Below, in pieces: positions 15,950-25,030 of a DNA stretch of 63,883 nt. The position numbers were made by a program, and so were the translations under genes. Position 1 is the stretch's first letter. Each line of letters opens with the position of its first letter. Source of the DNA: Candidatus Methylomirabilota bacterium (GTDB taxonomy: Bacteria > Methylomirabilota > Methylomirabilia > Rokubacteriales > CSP1-6); contig DATFYA010000058.1 of NCBI GenBank assembly GCA_035315345.1, forward strand, positions 1-63,883, read 5' to 3'. Below the pieces are notes generated by a model. That model was not told the DNA's origin. It saw only the letters and a program-made list of their open reading frames with translations, and searched no databases.

Positions 15950-17137
15950 ATGGATTTCACCTACACCGCCGAGCAGGACCGCTTCCGCGCCGAGATCCGC
16001 CGATGGCTCGCCCAGAACTTGACCGACGATCTCCGCATCGAGGACCCCACCGACGAGCGGGTGGCCCCCGACCGGGACACCTTCGAGCGGAGGCGGCAGT
16101 GGCAACGGCGCATGTACGCGGCGGGATGGGTCGGCATCTCGTGGCCGACGGCCTACGGCGGCCGTGGCGCCACCTTGATGGAGCAGGTCATCTACGACGA
16201 GGAATGCTTCCGGGCGCGCGCGCCCGTGCTGCCCGGGTACTCGGGCATCGGCATGGCCGGGCCGACCATCATCGAGTGGGGCACCGAGGAGCAGAAGCGC
16301 CGCTACCTGCCCCGCATCCTGGGAGCCGACGACATCTGGTGCCAGGGCTATTCCGAGCCCGGCGCGGGCTCGGATCTGGCGAGCCTCAGCACGCGCGCCG
16401 AGGATCGCGGCGACCATTTCGTGGTGAACGGGCAGAAGGTGTGGACGTCGGGCGCCCAGTTCGCGGACTGGATCTACCTCCTCGTGCGCACCGATCCGGC
16501 GGCCCCGAAGCACCGCGGCATCAGCTACCTGCTCGTGGACATGCGGACGCCCGGCATCACGGTGCGGCCGCTCGTGCTCCTGAACGGCCACCGCCACTTC
16601 AACGAGGTGTTCTTCGTGGACGTGGCGGTGCCCAGGGCCAACCTGATCGGCAAGCAGAACGAGGGCTGGAAGCCCGCGATGACCACGCTCATGTACGAGC
16701 GCAAGGGCGGCGGCGGCCGCGGCCACGAGGAGCAGCTCGCGCGCCTGCGCGCGCTGGCCGCGACCGTCCCCCTCGACGGCCGCCCCGCGTGGGAGAGCCC
16801 GGTGATCCGCCAGCGCTTCGCCCAGCTCGTGATCGAGGCGCAGTGCCAGCGCTACACGCGCATGCGCAACCTCACGCGGCAGCTCCGCGGCGAGCCGCCG
16901 GGGCCCGAGGGCTCCATCCTCAAGCTCTTCGGCTCCGAGCTGGGCGTGCGCATCGCGGACTTCGCGGGCGAGCTGCTCGGCCCCCACGCACTCCTGAACC
17001 GGCCGAGCGACCAGGTGCCGGACGGCCCGCGCTGGTACAACCGGGTGCTGAGCGCGCGCCAGTACACCATCGCGGGCGGCACCAGCGAGATCCAGCGCAA
17101 CATCATCGGCGAGCGGGTATTGGGTCTACCAAAGTAG
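15950..17137 (+). CDS. Acyl-CoA dehydrogenase family protein
   Basis: A 395-residue full-length acyl-CoA dehydrogenase. Seen: MDFTYTAEQDRFRAEIRRWL, the FAD/substrate segment CQGYSEPGAGSDLAS, VWTSGAQFADW, and the C-terminal YTIAGGTSEIQRNIIGERVL. It should desaturate an acyl-CoA thioester and pass electrons to ETF. The carboxymuconolactone decarboxylase-like gene follows 52 bp downstream on the same strand, so the two may act in one aromatic or fatty acid degradation route. Confidence 0.92.
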   Translation: MDFTYTAEQDRFRAEIRRWLAQNLTDDLRIEDPTDERVAPDRDTFERRRQWQRRMYAAGWVGISWPTAYGGRGATLMEQVIYDEECFRARAPVLPGYSGIGMAGPTIIEWGTEEQKRRYLPRILGADDIWCQGYSEPGAGSDLASLSTRAEDRGDHFVVNGQKVWTSGAQFADWIYLLVRTDPAAPKHRGISYLLVDMRTPGITVRPLVLLNGHRHFNEVFFVDVAVPRANLIGKQNEGWKPAMTTLMYERKGGGGRGHEEQLARLRALAATVPLDGRPAWESPVIRQRFAQLVIEAQCQRYTRMRNLTRQLRGEPPGPEGSILKLFGSELGVRIADFAGELLGPHALLNRPSDQVPDGPRWYNRVLSARQYTIAGGTSEIQRNIIGERVLGLPK

Positions 17138-17189
17138 GGCGAGCTGCAGCCGAAGGCGAGGCGAGCGAATACAAGAAAGGGGTCAGGGT

Positions 17190-17588
17190 GTGACCGACAC
17201 CAACCGAGAGCAGCAGGCCGACGCGCTCATCGCCAGGATGAAGAAGGCGCGGGGCTACATGTACCCGGAGTGGGAGTTCGCAGCCCGCCAGGACCCCGAG
17301 TTCGTGGAGGCCTACAACCGGCTCTACGAGCAGTCGCTCGGCGAGGGCCAGCACGTCTCGGCCAAGGTGCGCGGGTTCGTGGCCATCGCGCTGCTCTGCT
17401 TCCGGGGGTCGGAGCGGCCTGGGCTCGTGGCCCACATGCGGCGCGCGATGGAATTCGGCGCGACGCCCGGCGAGCTGTTCGAGGTGCTGGAGGCCTGCGT
17501 GGTGCCGGGGGGCGCGCCCACCTTCCACCGCGGGCTCGGCGCCCTCATGGAAGTGGTGGGCCCGTCGACCCGCCCCCCGGCCCGCTGA
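17190..17588 (+). CDS. Carboxymuconolactone decarboxylase-family protein
   Basis: A 132-residue helical protein of the CMD/AhpD superfamily, with VSAKVRGFVAIALLCFRG and HMRRAMEFGATPGELFEV in the usual order. It has one cysteine in the active-site helix rather than AhpD's CxxC, so it fits the decarboxylase-like branch more than the peroxidase-partner branch. Start is GTG 17190 after AAAGGGG. Likely co-transcribed with the acyl-CoA dehydrogenase gene. Confidence 0.82.
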   Translation: MTDTNREQQADALIARMKKARGYMYPEWEFAARQDPEFVEAYNRLYEQSLGEGQHVSAKVRGFVAIALLCFRGSERPGLVAHMRRAMEFGATPGELFEVLEACVVPGGAPTFHRGLGALMEVVGPSTRPPAR

Positions 17589-17598
17589 CCGCGCGCGG

Positions 17599-17879
17599 TC
17601 AGGCCCGCAACGGCTCCCGCGGCGTCAGGGCCGCGAGCGCGATGGCCACACCGTGAACCAGATCAGGCTGCGATGAGCGAGCGGGTTTCGCGACGCGATG
17701 ATCAGGAACACGCCGAGCGTCGCGTAGATCCCGAGGATCATCATGAGATAGTGCGAGGGACCGGGGCCCCACGACCAGCCGGAGGGCCAGAGCCGGCTCA
17801 GCGGATAGATACCGACCAGGCAGATGAGACCGACCACGAGCAGGACGGTGCGCAGGACGGACAGGCGTTGATCGGACAT
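17599..17879 (-). pseudogene. Small membrane protein gene with frameshifted C-terminus (DUF6632-like)
   Basis: ATG 17879 follows AGGAGG and gives an 84-residue protein ending at 17625: two hydrophobic segments (TVLLVVGLICLVGIY and YLMMILGIYATLGVFLIIA) and then HRSLIWFTVW followed by an implausible PSRSRP end. The -1 frame over the same DNA continues plausibly (LVHGVAIALAALTP) to a stop at 17599, as expected for the third part of DUF6632-like proteins. The short string shared by the WFTVW and LVHGV codings suggests a deletion between near-identical 15-bp repeats. A sequencing error is the alternative. Confidence 0.55.
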
Positions 17880-18200
17880 CGCAGAAACCTCCTGTCTGGG
17901 AAGGGCGATCGCGGACCACGCCGGACGGCCGGAGGGCGCCCGGGCCAACCGACGGTCCCGCGGCGGTGGGGGCCGGTCAAGACTCGCCAGCCGGGGAGGC
18001 TCGCGACCGCCCCGTGCCTTGACACGGGCCGATGCCGGGAATAGATTGCGGCACACCGACCGGCTGTCGCCCCACGAGAGACGAGATCGTGCCAGGATCC
18101 GGCTTCGCTCGGTCCAGCCAAGCGCCGTCGACCACGTGCGCCGCGCTTGCCCTGCGCCCCTCGAGCGGTCAATCGTCGCCACCCCAACGGAGGAGGTCCC
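17880..18200. other. Intergenic region between divergent small membrane gene and ABC operon
   Basis: Contains the AGGAGG site for the gene at 17879 and the promoter at 18019-18047 for the ABC operon. The 150 bp between that promoter and the ATG at 18201 have no recognisable gene or riboswitch; short open frames there lack ribosome sites. Confidence 0.5.
18019..18047 (+). promoter_or_regulatory. Sigma-70-type promoter of the ABC importer operon
   Basis: TTGACA (18019-18024), 17-bp spacer, TAGATT (18042-18047). It lies about 150 bp upstream of the binding-protein start, leaving a long untranslated leader. Predicted by eye from consensus. Confidence 0.55.
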
Positions 18201-19475
18201 ATGAGCACTCGACGTGAATTCTTGAACCTGGCCCTGGTCGGCGGCACCGCGGCGGCCCTCGCACCTCGGCCGGCCGGCGCCGCCGTCAAGTCCATGGGCG
18301 TGGTCCACGAAAGCTCGTTCATCAAGGGCTTCGACGACTTCTTCGTCAAGACGCTCTCGCCCGAGTACGAGAAGCTCACCGGCATCAAGGTGACCTACGA
18401 GCCGGTGAGCGTCGGTAGCATGCTGACCCGCCTCACCACCATCGTGGAGACGAAGTCGGGCCCGGAGATCGTCGCCACCGGCGTGAACTGGCCCCATCTC
18501 TTCGACGCGGGGCTGCTCGACGTGACCGACGTGGCCCAGGAGATCGGCAAGAAGATCGGCCCGTGGCACGACAACATCTTCGACTCGGTGGTGGTGAACA
18601 AGAAGTGGAAGGCGCTGCCCTGGGGCAACATCGGCCAGCTCGAGGTCTACCGCACCGACTGGTTCAAGGAAGCCGGCATCAACAAGTTCCCCGACACCTG
18701 GGAGGACCTGCTCTCCGCGGGCCGGCTCCTCAAGAAGAAGGGGCATCCCTTCGGCTTCGAGATCGGGCACGGCTTCGGCGACAACCACGGCTGGATGTAC
18801 CCGCTGCTCTGGTCCTACGGGGGCCACGAGGTGGACAAGGACGGCAAGACGGTGGTGATCGACTCCGACGAGACCGCGAAGGCGGTGGACTTCTGCCGCC
18901 GGTTCTACAAGGAGACGATGCTGGAGGACGTGCTCGGCTGGACCGACGTCAACAACAACAAGGCCTTCTTCGGCGAGCAGATCTCCTGCACCAACAACGC
19001 GATGTCGATCCTGATCGTGGCCAAGAGGGACTTCCCGGATATCGCCAAGGTCACCGACCACGCGCTCAACCCGCAGGGGCCCAAGGGCCGCTACCATCTC
19101 TACAATCCTCAGTCGCACGCCATCGCCTCGCACGCTCCGGATCCGGCGGCGGCCAAGGCCTTCCTGCGCTGGCTCTACGACGACAAGCAGCTCTCGCGCT
19201 GGTTGGTGGCGGGCGAGGCGTACTACGCCCCGTTCCTGCACGGCTACGACAACCACCCGATGTGGAACGCGGATCCGCGGTACATGGTCTTCAAGGAATC
19301 GCTCAAGACCTCGCACCTGCACGGCTGGCCCGGGCCGGCCGGCCACCAGCTCTCCGAGAGCGTGGCCAAGTACGTGGTGGTGGACATGTTCGCCAAGGCG
19401 TGCCGCGGCGATTCGACCAAGGACGTGATCGCCACCGCGGCCAGTCAGCTCAAGCAGATCTACAAGGCCCGTTAG
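18201..19475 (+). CDS. Sugar-type ABC transporter substrate-binding protein (Tat-exported)
   Basis: A 424-residue family-1 extracellular binding protein. The N-terminus STRREFLNLALVGGTAAALA is a twin-arginine-type signal. The body shows the carbohydrate-binding pattern (GWTDVNNNKAFFGEQISCTN, FLRWLYDDKQLSRWL). ATG 18201 follows GGAGGAGG with 5-bp spacing; 18 in-frame codons upstream are rejected. It leads an operon with two permeases but no ATPase gene. Substrate is unknown; sugars, polyols or polyamines are all possible. Confidence 0.88.
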   Translation: MSTRREFLNLALVGGTAAALAPRPAGAAVKSMGVVHESSFIKGFDDFFVKTLSPEYEKLTGIKVTYEPVSVGSMLTRLTTIVETKSGPEIVATGVNWPHLFDAGLLDVTDVAQEIGKKIGPWHDNIFDSVVVNKKWKALPWGNIGQLEVYRTDWFKEAGINKFPDTWEDLLSAGRLLKKKGHPFGFEIGHGFGDNHGWMYPLLWSYGGHEVDKDGKTVVIDSDETAKAVDFCRRFYKETMLEDVLGWTDVNNNKAFFGEQISCTNNAMSILIVAKRDFPDIAKVTDHALNPQGPKGRYHLYNPQSHAIASHAPDPAAAKAFLRWLYDDKQLSRWLVAGEAYYAPFLHGYDNHPMWNADPRYMVFKESLKTSHLHGWPGPAGHQLSESVAKYVVVDMFAKACRGDSTKDVIATAASQLKQIYKAR

Positions 19476-19478
19476 ACG

Positions 19479-20411
19479 ATGGCGGTCCGGCCGGAGCCGT
19501 TCGCCCGATCGGCCTCGGCCCCCGCGCGGACGTTCACCTTGCGTGGCGTCCTCGAGCGGGAAGGCGCGTTCAGCTGGATCATGCTGGCGCCGGGCGTCGC
19601 CTTCCTGCTCGCGTTCGTGGCCTACCCGTTCTTCTACGGCATCTGGCTGAGCCTGCAGGACCGCCCGGTGGCCCGGGCCGGCGTGTTCGTGGGGTTCGCC
19701 AACTTCATCAGCCTCGCCCACGACGGGGTGTTCTGGCAGGTCAGCCAGAACACCTTCCTCTACACCGCGGTGACCACCGTGCTGAAGCTGCTGGGCGGCC
19801 TCGCGATGGCCCTGGTGGTCAACCAGCGCTTCCACGGGCGGAGCCTCGTGCGCGCGTTCCTGCTCCTGCCCTTCATCGTGCCCACCATCCTGAGCGTGGT
19901 GGCGTGGATGTGGATCTTCGATCCCACCTACAGCGTGATCAACTGGACGCTCGTCCACACCGGGCTCATCGACACCGGCTTCTCGTGGCTCGGCAACCAG
20001 ACCCTCGCGATGGTGGCGATCATCATCGTCAACACCTGGCGGGGCATCCCCTTCTACGGCATCACCATCCTGGCGGGGCTGCAGACCATCTCGCCCGATC
20101 TCTACGAGGCCGCGGCCATCGACGGGGCCACCGTGCGCCAGCGCTTCTGGCACGTGACCCTGCCCATCATCAAGCCGATCCTGATCATCGTGACCATGTT
20201 CTCGGTGATCTTCACCTTCTCGGACTTCCAGATCGTCTACGCGCTCACCCACGGGGGCCCCGCCAACGCGACCCAGGTCTTCGTCACCTACGCGTTCGAC
20301 CTCGCGATGTCGGGCGGCCAGCTCGGCATGGGCGCGGCCGCCGCGCTCACCATGCTGCCGGTGCTAGCGGTGATGATCGTGCTGCTGACCTTCTACCTGC
20401 GGCGGGACTGA
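19479..20411 (+). CDS. ABC transporter permease, MalF/UgpA type
   Basis: A 310-residue inner membrane permease with six hydrophobic segments, beginning FSWIMLAPGVAFLLAFVAYP, and the EAA loop YEAAAIDGATVRQRFWHVTLP-like motif near residue 208 that contacts the ATPase. It starts 3 bp after the binding-protein stop and its TGA overlaps the next ATG by one base. Partner of the following permease. Confidence 0.92.
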   Translation: MAVRPEPFARSASAPARTFTLRGVLEREGAFSWIMLAPGVAFLLAFVAYPFFYGIWLSLQDRPVARAGVFVGFANFISLAHDGVFWQVSQNTFLYTAVTTVLKLLGGLAMALVVNQRFHGRSLVRAFLLLPFIVPTILSVVAWMWIFDPTYSVINWTLVHTGLIDTGFSWLGNQTLAMVAIIIVNTWRGIPFYGITILAGLQTISPDLYEAAAIDGATVRQRFWHVTLPIIKPILIIVTMFSVIFTFSDFQIVYALTHGGPANATQVFVTYAFDLAMSGGQLGMGAAAALTMLPVLAVMIVLLTFYLRRD

Positions 20412-21256
20412 TGATCGAGGCGCGCGGATTCGTGTCGCGGACGCTCCGGCTCTACCTGCCGTTGCTGCTCTGCCTCGTCGCGATGCTGTTTCCGTTCTAC
20501 TGGATGCTGATCACCTCCATCAAGCCGAACCGCGAGCTGTACAGCCAGAAGGTCATGCCGCTGATCGTCCACCAGCCCACGCTCAAGCACTACTACGACC
20601 TGCTCTCCGAAACGAACTTCCTCCTCTGGACCTACAACACGATGCTGGTCGCGGTGGTGACCACGCTGATCTCGCTGGTACTGGGCGCGATGATCGCCTA
20701 CCCGCTGGCCCGCATGAACTTCCCGGGTGCCGCGGTCGTGGCCATCGGGGTGGCCGCGACCTACCTGGTGCCTCAGCCGCTCCTGTTCATCCCGATGGCC
20801 GACATCATCAACCGGCTCGAGCTCAACAACACGCTCAGCGCGGTGATGCTGACCTACCCCACGCTGCTGATCCCGTTCTCCGCGTGGCTCCTGATGGGCT
20901 ATTTCAAGAGCGTGCCGCGCGAGCTGGAGGAGGCCGCCCGCATCGACGGGGCCAGCCGCTTCCAGGCCATGTGGCGCGTGGTGCTGCCGCTGACCACCCC
21001 GGGGCTGCTCTCCGCGGGCATCTTCGCCTTCACCCTCGCCCAGAACGAGTTCCTCTACGCGCTGATCTTCCTCTCCAAGAGCGAGGTGCGCACCGTGCCG
21101 GTGGGGGCCATCACCGAGCTGATCCGCGGCGACGTCTTCTACTGGGGCCAGCTCATGGCCGCGGCGATGCTGGGCTCCATCCCGGTGGCGGTGATCTACT
21201 CGTTCTTCGTCGACTACTACGTGGCGGGGCTCACCGCGGGGTCGGTGAAGAGCTAG
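20411..21256 (+). CDS. ABC transporter permease, MalG/UgpE type
   Basis: A 281-residue permease starting at ATG 20411, overlapping the previous stop (TGATG). Typical features: LFPFYWMLITSIKPNREL start, EEAARIDGASRFQAMWRVV EAA loop, and the GLTAGSVKS end. With the binding protein and MalF-type partner it forms an importer; the ATPase must come from elsewhere. A diverged copy of its last 60 codons lies downstream at 21466. Confidence 0.92.
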   Translation: MIEARGFVSRTLRLYLPLLLCLVAMLFPFYWMLITSIKPNRELYSQKVMPLIVHQPTLKHYYDLLSETNFLLWTYNTMLVAVVTTLISLVLGAMIAYPLARMNFPGAAVVAIGVAATYLVPQPLLFIPMADIINRLELNNTLSAVMLTYPTLLIPFSAWLLMGYFKSVPRELEEAARIDGASRFQAMWRVVLPLTTPGLLSAGIFAFTLAQNEFLYALIFLSKSEVRTVPVGAITELIRGDVFYWGQLMAAAMLGSIPVAVIYSFFVDYYVAGLTAGSVKS

Positions 21257-21290
21257 GTTGACGCCGCACGGCTGCGTGAAGTTGCCGGGC

Positions 21291-21440
21291 GGAGGGGCAG
21301 GGGCGCGGGGGGCGGGGCTCTGACCACGACCGGCGATCTCGTCTTGCGCGGATAGCAGTTCCCAACCTAGCGACGTGAGGCGCCGTGCTCACGTGGCCGG
21401 GAACGGGTCACCCGCCCGCCCCCGCCGCCCCTGCCCCTCC
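21291..21440 (+). mobile_element. MITE-like hairpin repeat, left copy
   Basis: A 150-bp element with imperfect GC-rich terminal inverted repeats of about 27 bp (GGAGGGGCAGGGGCG... and its complement at the far end). Its interior (CTCTGACCACGACCGGCGAT and CGTGGCCGGGAACGGGTCAC) is about 90% identical, in inverse orientation, to the element at 25426-25596. The two copies bracket the cyclase-ATPase gene. No transposase is present. Confidence 0.7.
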
Positions 21441-21465
21441 ACCCTCCCGCCCCGCGACTCCTCCC

Positions 21466-21649
21466 TCCCTTCCAAGAGCGAGGTGCGCACCGTGCCGGGG
21501 AGGGCGATCACCGAGCTGGTCCGCGGCGACGTGTTTTCTATTGGGGGCAGCTCATGGCGGCGGCGATGCTCGGCTCCATCCCGGTCGCGGTGATCTACTC
21601 GTTCTTCGTCGACTACTACGTCGCGCGCCTCACCGCCGGGTCCGGCTAA
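21466..21649 (+). pseudogene. Diverged 3' fragment of a MalG-type permease gene
   Basis: This stretch is close to 90% identical by eye to the last 184 bp of the permease gene ending at 21256 (SKSEVRTVP, AITEL, GDVF, then SIPVAVIYSFFVDYYVA, LTAGS). A one-base shift at the GDVF/YWG position (TTTTCTATTGGGGG) breaks the frame and no start exists. It sits directly after the left MITE-like copy and is therefore a remnant left by duplication or insertion. Confidence 0.75.
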
Positions 21650-24600
21650 TTAGCCGGTGTTCGCGAGTTTCTCGATCTCTCGGTGGGTTTTCTCCAACCA
21701 GTACATCATTCCCATCTCGCGGTACATCGTCGTCGCAGTGCTGAGGTGCCCCTGCCCCTGGTCGCGCTTGCCGATGCGACGGTAGAGCCTGCCGAGGCCC
21801 AGGTGGCAGTGGGCGGCGAGCGGCCGCATGCCGAGGTGGTCGGCCAACGTCATGGCTTGGCGATACCCCGCCTCTGCCCTCCCCTCGTCCGGTGGGGTCT
21901 CCCGCGAATGGATCTCGCCGAAAAGGCGGAGCGCGTAGGCCTCGTCGCCGCGTTCGCCGCGCTCGCGCGTGAGTGTGAGTGCTCGCTCCGCGTGCCGGTG
22001 GGCTTCCGGCAGCCGGCCGGCAAGGATGCAGGCCTCGCCAGAGTGTGCCGTGACGAGAGAATGGAAGACCGTCGCCACGCCAGACTCGAAGGCCGTCATG
22101 GCCTGACCAAGCAGCGACAGGCCTTCCTCAAGACGCCCTGAACGGGCGTACGTATATCCCAAGAACCCCATACAGGAGGGGGACAAGAGCCTGATGTTCC
22201 ATTCGCGGGACATCGCGAGAGCCCGCTCGAGAAGCGGCACCGCCAGGCCGAATTCTCCCTTGACGGCGTGAACGTATCCGAGCGCCAGATAGGCTTGGCC
22301 GAGACTGAAGGGGTGATCCGCTGCCTCGGCAATTCGAAGTCCTTCCTGCGCCTCCGCGATCGATTGCTCGAATTCGCCACGCTCAGCGAGGGCATGAGCC
22401 AGATAGCGACGGGCGAACACCGATGGGAGCAACGCCTGGCCAAACCGCTCACGACTGAGTTCGCCTTTGAGCGACTCCGTGACCTTCCGGAAAAGATCCG
22501 TGGCCGCCTGATAGTCGCCCACGTTCCAGCGGGCCGCGGCGAGGTATTGATTCGCCACGACCTTGAGCCGGAAATCCTCGAGCGCTTCCGCGATGGCCCG
22601 GGCCGTCTCGGCGAACGCGAGCGCATCGGTCAAGCGACCCGTCAACCAGCAGCTGGAGATCATGTAGGCAGACGCCCAGGCAAGCCGCCGGGGGTCATCC
22701 AGTGTCCTGGCCAGCCCCTCGGCCTCGCGGAGATACTCGAGACCCTTCTCGAGCTGGCCGAGCGGCAGCAGCGACGTCCGAAGATCGAAGCGAAGATCGA
22801 TAGCCTCCTCGAGGCGTTCATGCGTCCCGGGAAGACGGGGCAGCGCGGTCAGCGCCTGTTCAAAGCACGTGACCGCCTCCCGGTAGGCCGACCGTGCGGC
22901 AGCCTTGACGCCGGCCTGACGGAAGTAGATGACAGCCTTGTCCCACACCTCGCCCCGGAGGGCGTGGTGGGCGAGCCGCTCGACGTGTCCGGCCAGCCGG
23001 CCTGCGTACACGCGCTCCATCATCTCAACCACAGTCGCGTGCAATGCCCGCCGCCGGTCGGCGAGCAGGCTGCCGTAGGTCACGTCGTGCGTGAGCGCAT
23101 GCTTGAAGGTGTATTCGAGATCGGGAAACAGGCCGCTCTCGTAGAGGAAATCGGCGGCCTGCAGCCGGTCGAGCGCCCCACGGAGCACGTCGTCGGAAAG
23201 CTCGGCGAGGCCCTGCAGCAGCGCGAACGGCACGTCCTTGCCGACCACCGACGCGGTCTGGAGCAGCCGCTTGTCCTCCGAGGAGAGCCGGTCGATGCGA
23301 GCCGCCAGGATCGCCTGGACCGTGGACGGCACCTGAAGGGACTGCAGCGGCTGCGTCAGCCGGTACCGGCCGGGCAGCCCCTCGAGCGCCTTCGTCTCCA
23401 CCAGGGTCCGGACGGTCTCTTCGAGGAAGAACGGGTTGCCACGCTTGACGAGGAGCTCCTTCAGGGGCCCGAGGCCGGGAGCGGCGCCGAGGAGCACGTC
23501 CAGGAGCTCCGCGGCGTACTGGGTCGAGAGCGCGTCCAGCCGCATCTGACTGTACGTGGTCTTGCTGCCCCAGCCGTGCTGGTACTCGGGACGATAGTTC
23601 ACCAGCAATAGCAGCCGCGCCGAGCCCAGGCCGTCGACCAGGCTCTCGAGCAGGGCCTGGGTCTCACCGTCGACCCAGTGCAGGTCCTCGAACACCACGA
23701 GCAGCGGTTGCGCCTGGCTCTCGCGCAGCAGCAAGCGCTTGACGGCGTCGAGCGTGCGCTGCCGGCGCTGCGGTGGGTCCAGGGCCTGCCACGTCGCGTC
23801 CTCGACCGGCACGTCGAGCAGCGCGAGAAGCGGGGACAGCAGCGACTCCAGCGCCCGGTCGAGGCTCAGCACCCGCCCCAGCACCTTGGCGTGCATGTCG
23901 CGGTGATCGTCACGGTCACCGATCTTGAAATAGCCTTTGAGCAGGTCGATCACCGGCAGGTAACCGGTGGCCTTGCCGTACGATACGGACGAGGCCTCCA
24001 GGATGAGCCAGTCCTGCACTCGATGCGAGTGAGTGAACTCGTACGTGAGGCGGGACTTGCCGACCCCGGCCTCGCCCACGATGGCGACGACCTGGCCGTG
24101 GCCGGCCGCGGCCCGGCCGAGGACCCGGCGCAGGTGCTCGACCTCGGCGTCGCGGCCGACGAAGCGCGTGAGGCCGCGAAGCACCGCAGCTTGCAGGCGC
24201 GTCCGGGCCTGGCCCGCTCCCGTCAGCTCGAAGACCTCGATCGGGTCCGAGAGGCCCTTCACCGGGATGGGCCCGAGAGACCTCACCTCGACGTAGCCCT
24301 CGGCCAGCCGCGTCGTCTCGCCGGTCAGTCGCACGGTCCCGGGCGTCGCGAGCTGCTCCATGCGGGCCGCCAGGTGCGTGGTCTGCCCCACGGCCGTGTA
24401 GTCCATGCGCAGGTCACTGCCAATCGACCGCACCACGACCTGGCCGGAGTTGAGACCGACCCGGATCTGCACCTCCACGCCCTGCGCCCGCCGCAGCTCG
24501 TCCGAATAGCGGCGCACGGCGTCCTGCATCCGAAGCGCGGCGTAGCACGCACGGACAGCGTGATCCTCATGGGCGAGCGGCGCGCCGAAGAGGGCCATGA

Positions 24601-25030
24601 TCCCGTCACCCATGACCTGGTTGACCGTGCCCTCGTAGCGATGCACGGCGTCCATCATCCGCTCCAACACGGGATCCAGGATCCGGCGCGCCTCCTCGGG
24701 ATCGCGGTCGGCCAGCAGCTCCATCGAGCCCTTGAGGTCGGCAAACAGGACGGTTACCTGTTTGCGCTCGCCTTCGAGGGCAGCCTTCGAGTTCAGGATG
24801 CGTTCGGCGAGGTGCTTCGGCGTGTACATCTCGGGCAAGGGCAAAGGGGGGGCCGCGAGGCCCGTCGACGCCGAGGTTGATCCGGTCGGATGGGCGCACT
24901 CCGAGCAGAACTTGGCCGCCGGGGAAAGCTGCGCCCCGCAGTTGGCGCACGATCGCGGCAGGGGTGCCGCGCACTCCTCGCAGAACTTCGCGCCGGGGTG
25001 GTTATCGTGCTGGCATCGCGGACACTTCAT
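21650..25030 (-). CDS. Zinc-ribbon / class III cyclase / AAA-ATPase / TPR regulator
   Basis: An 1126-residue multidomain protein. Two zinc ribbons (CPRC...CEEC and CANC...CSEC) occupy residues 3-45; a class III nucleotidyl cyclase domain spans about 85-270 with metal Asp98 (VLFADLKGS) and Asp142 (MGDGIMA); an AAA-16 ATPase starts near 288 with P-loop GEAGVGKS (319-326); helical TPR-type repeats fill about 690-1110. The Asn usually four residues before the transition-state Arg is His219 (HLAAR). ATG 25030 is preferred over GTG 25036. Family members are thought to be signalling hubs; ligands unknown. Confidence 0.9.
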   Translation of the reverse strand: MKCPRCQHDNHPGAKFCEECAAPLPRSCANCGAQLSPAAKFCSECAHPTGSTSASTGLAAPPLPLPEMYTPKHLAERILNSKAALEGERKQVTVLFADLKGSMELLADRDPEEARRILDPVLERMMDAVHRYEGTVNQVMGDGIMALFGAPLAHEDHAVRACYAALRMQDAVRRYSDELRRAQGVEVQIRVGLNSGQVVVRSIGSDLRMDYTAVGQTTHLAARMEQLATPGTVRLTGETTRLAEGYVEVRSLGPIPVKGLSDPIEVFELTGAGQARTRLQAAVLRGLTRFVGRDAEVEHLRRVLGRAAAGHGQVVAIVGEAGVGKSRLTYEFTHSHRVQDWLILEASSVSYGKATGYLPVIDLLKGYFKIGDRDDHRDMHAKVLGRVLSLDRALESLLSPLLALLDVPVEDATWQALDPPQRRQRTLDAVKRLLLRESQAQPLLVVFEDLHWVDGETQALLESLVDGLGSARLLLLVNYRPEYQHGWGSKTTYSQMRLDALSTQYAAELLDVLLGAAPGLGPLKELLVKRGNPFFLEETVRTLVETKALEGLPGRYRLTQPLQSLQVPSTVQAILAARIDRLSSEDKRLLQTASVVGKDVPFALLQGLAELSDDVLRGALDRLQAADFLYESGLFPDLEYTFKHALTHDVTYGSLLADRRRALHATVVEMMERVYAGRLAGHVERLAHHALRGEVWDKAVIYFRQAGVKAAARSAYREAVTCFEQALTALPRLPGTHERLEEAIDLRFDLRTSLLPLGQLEKGLEYLREAEGLARTLDDPRRLAWASAYMISSCWLTGRLTDALAFAETARAIAEALEDFRLKVVANQYLAAARWNVGDYQAATDLFRKVTESLKGELSRERFGQALLPSVFARRYLAHALAERGEFEQSIAEAQEGLRIAEAADHPFSLGQAYLALGYVHAVKGEFGLAVPLLERALAMSREWNIRLLSPSCMGFLGYTYARSGRLEEGLSLLGQAMTAFESGVATVFHSLVTAHSGEACILAGRLPEAHRHAERALTLTRERGERGDEAYALRLFGEIHSRETPPDEGRAEAGYRQAMTLADHLGMRPLAAHCHLGLGRLYRRIGKRDQGQGHLSTATTMYREMGMMYWLEKTHREIEKLANTG

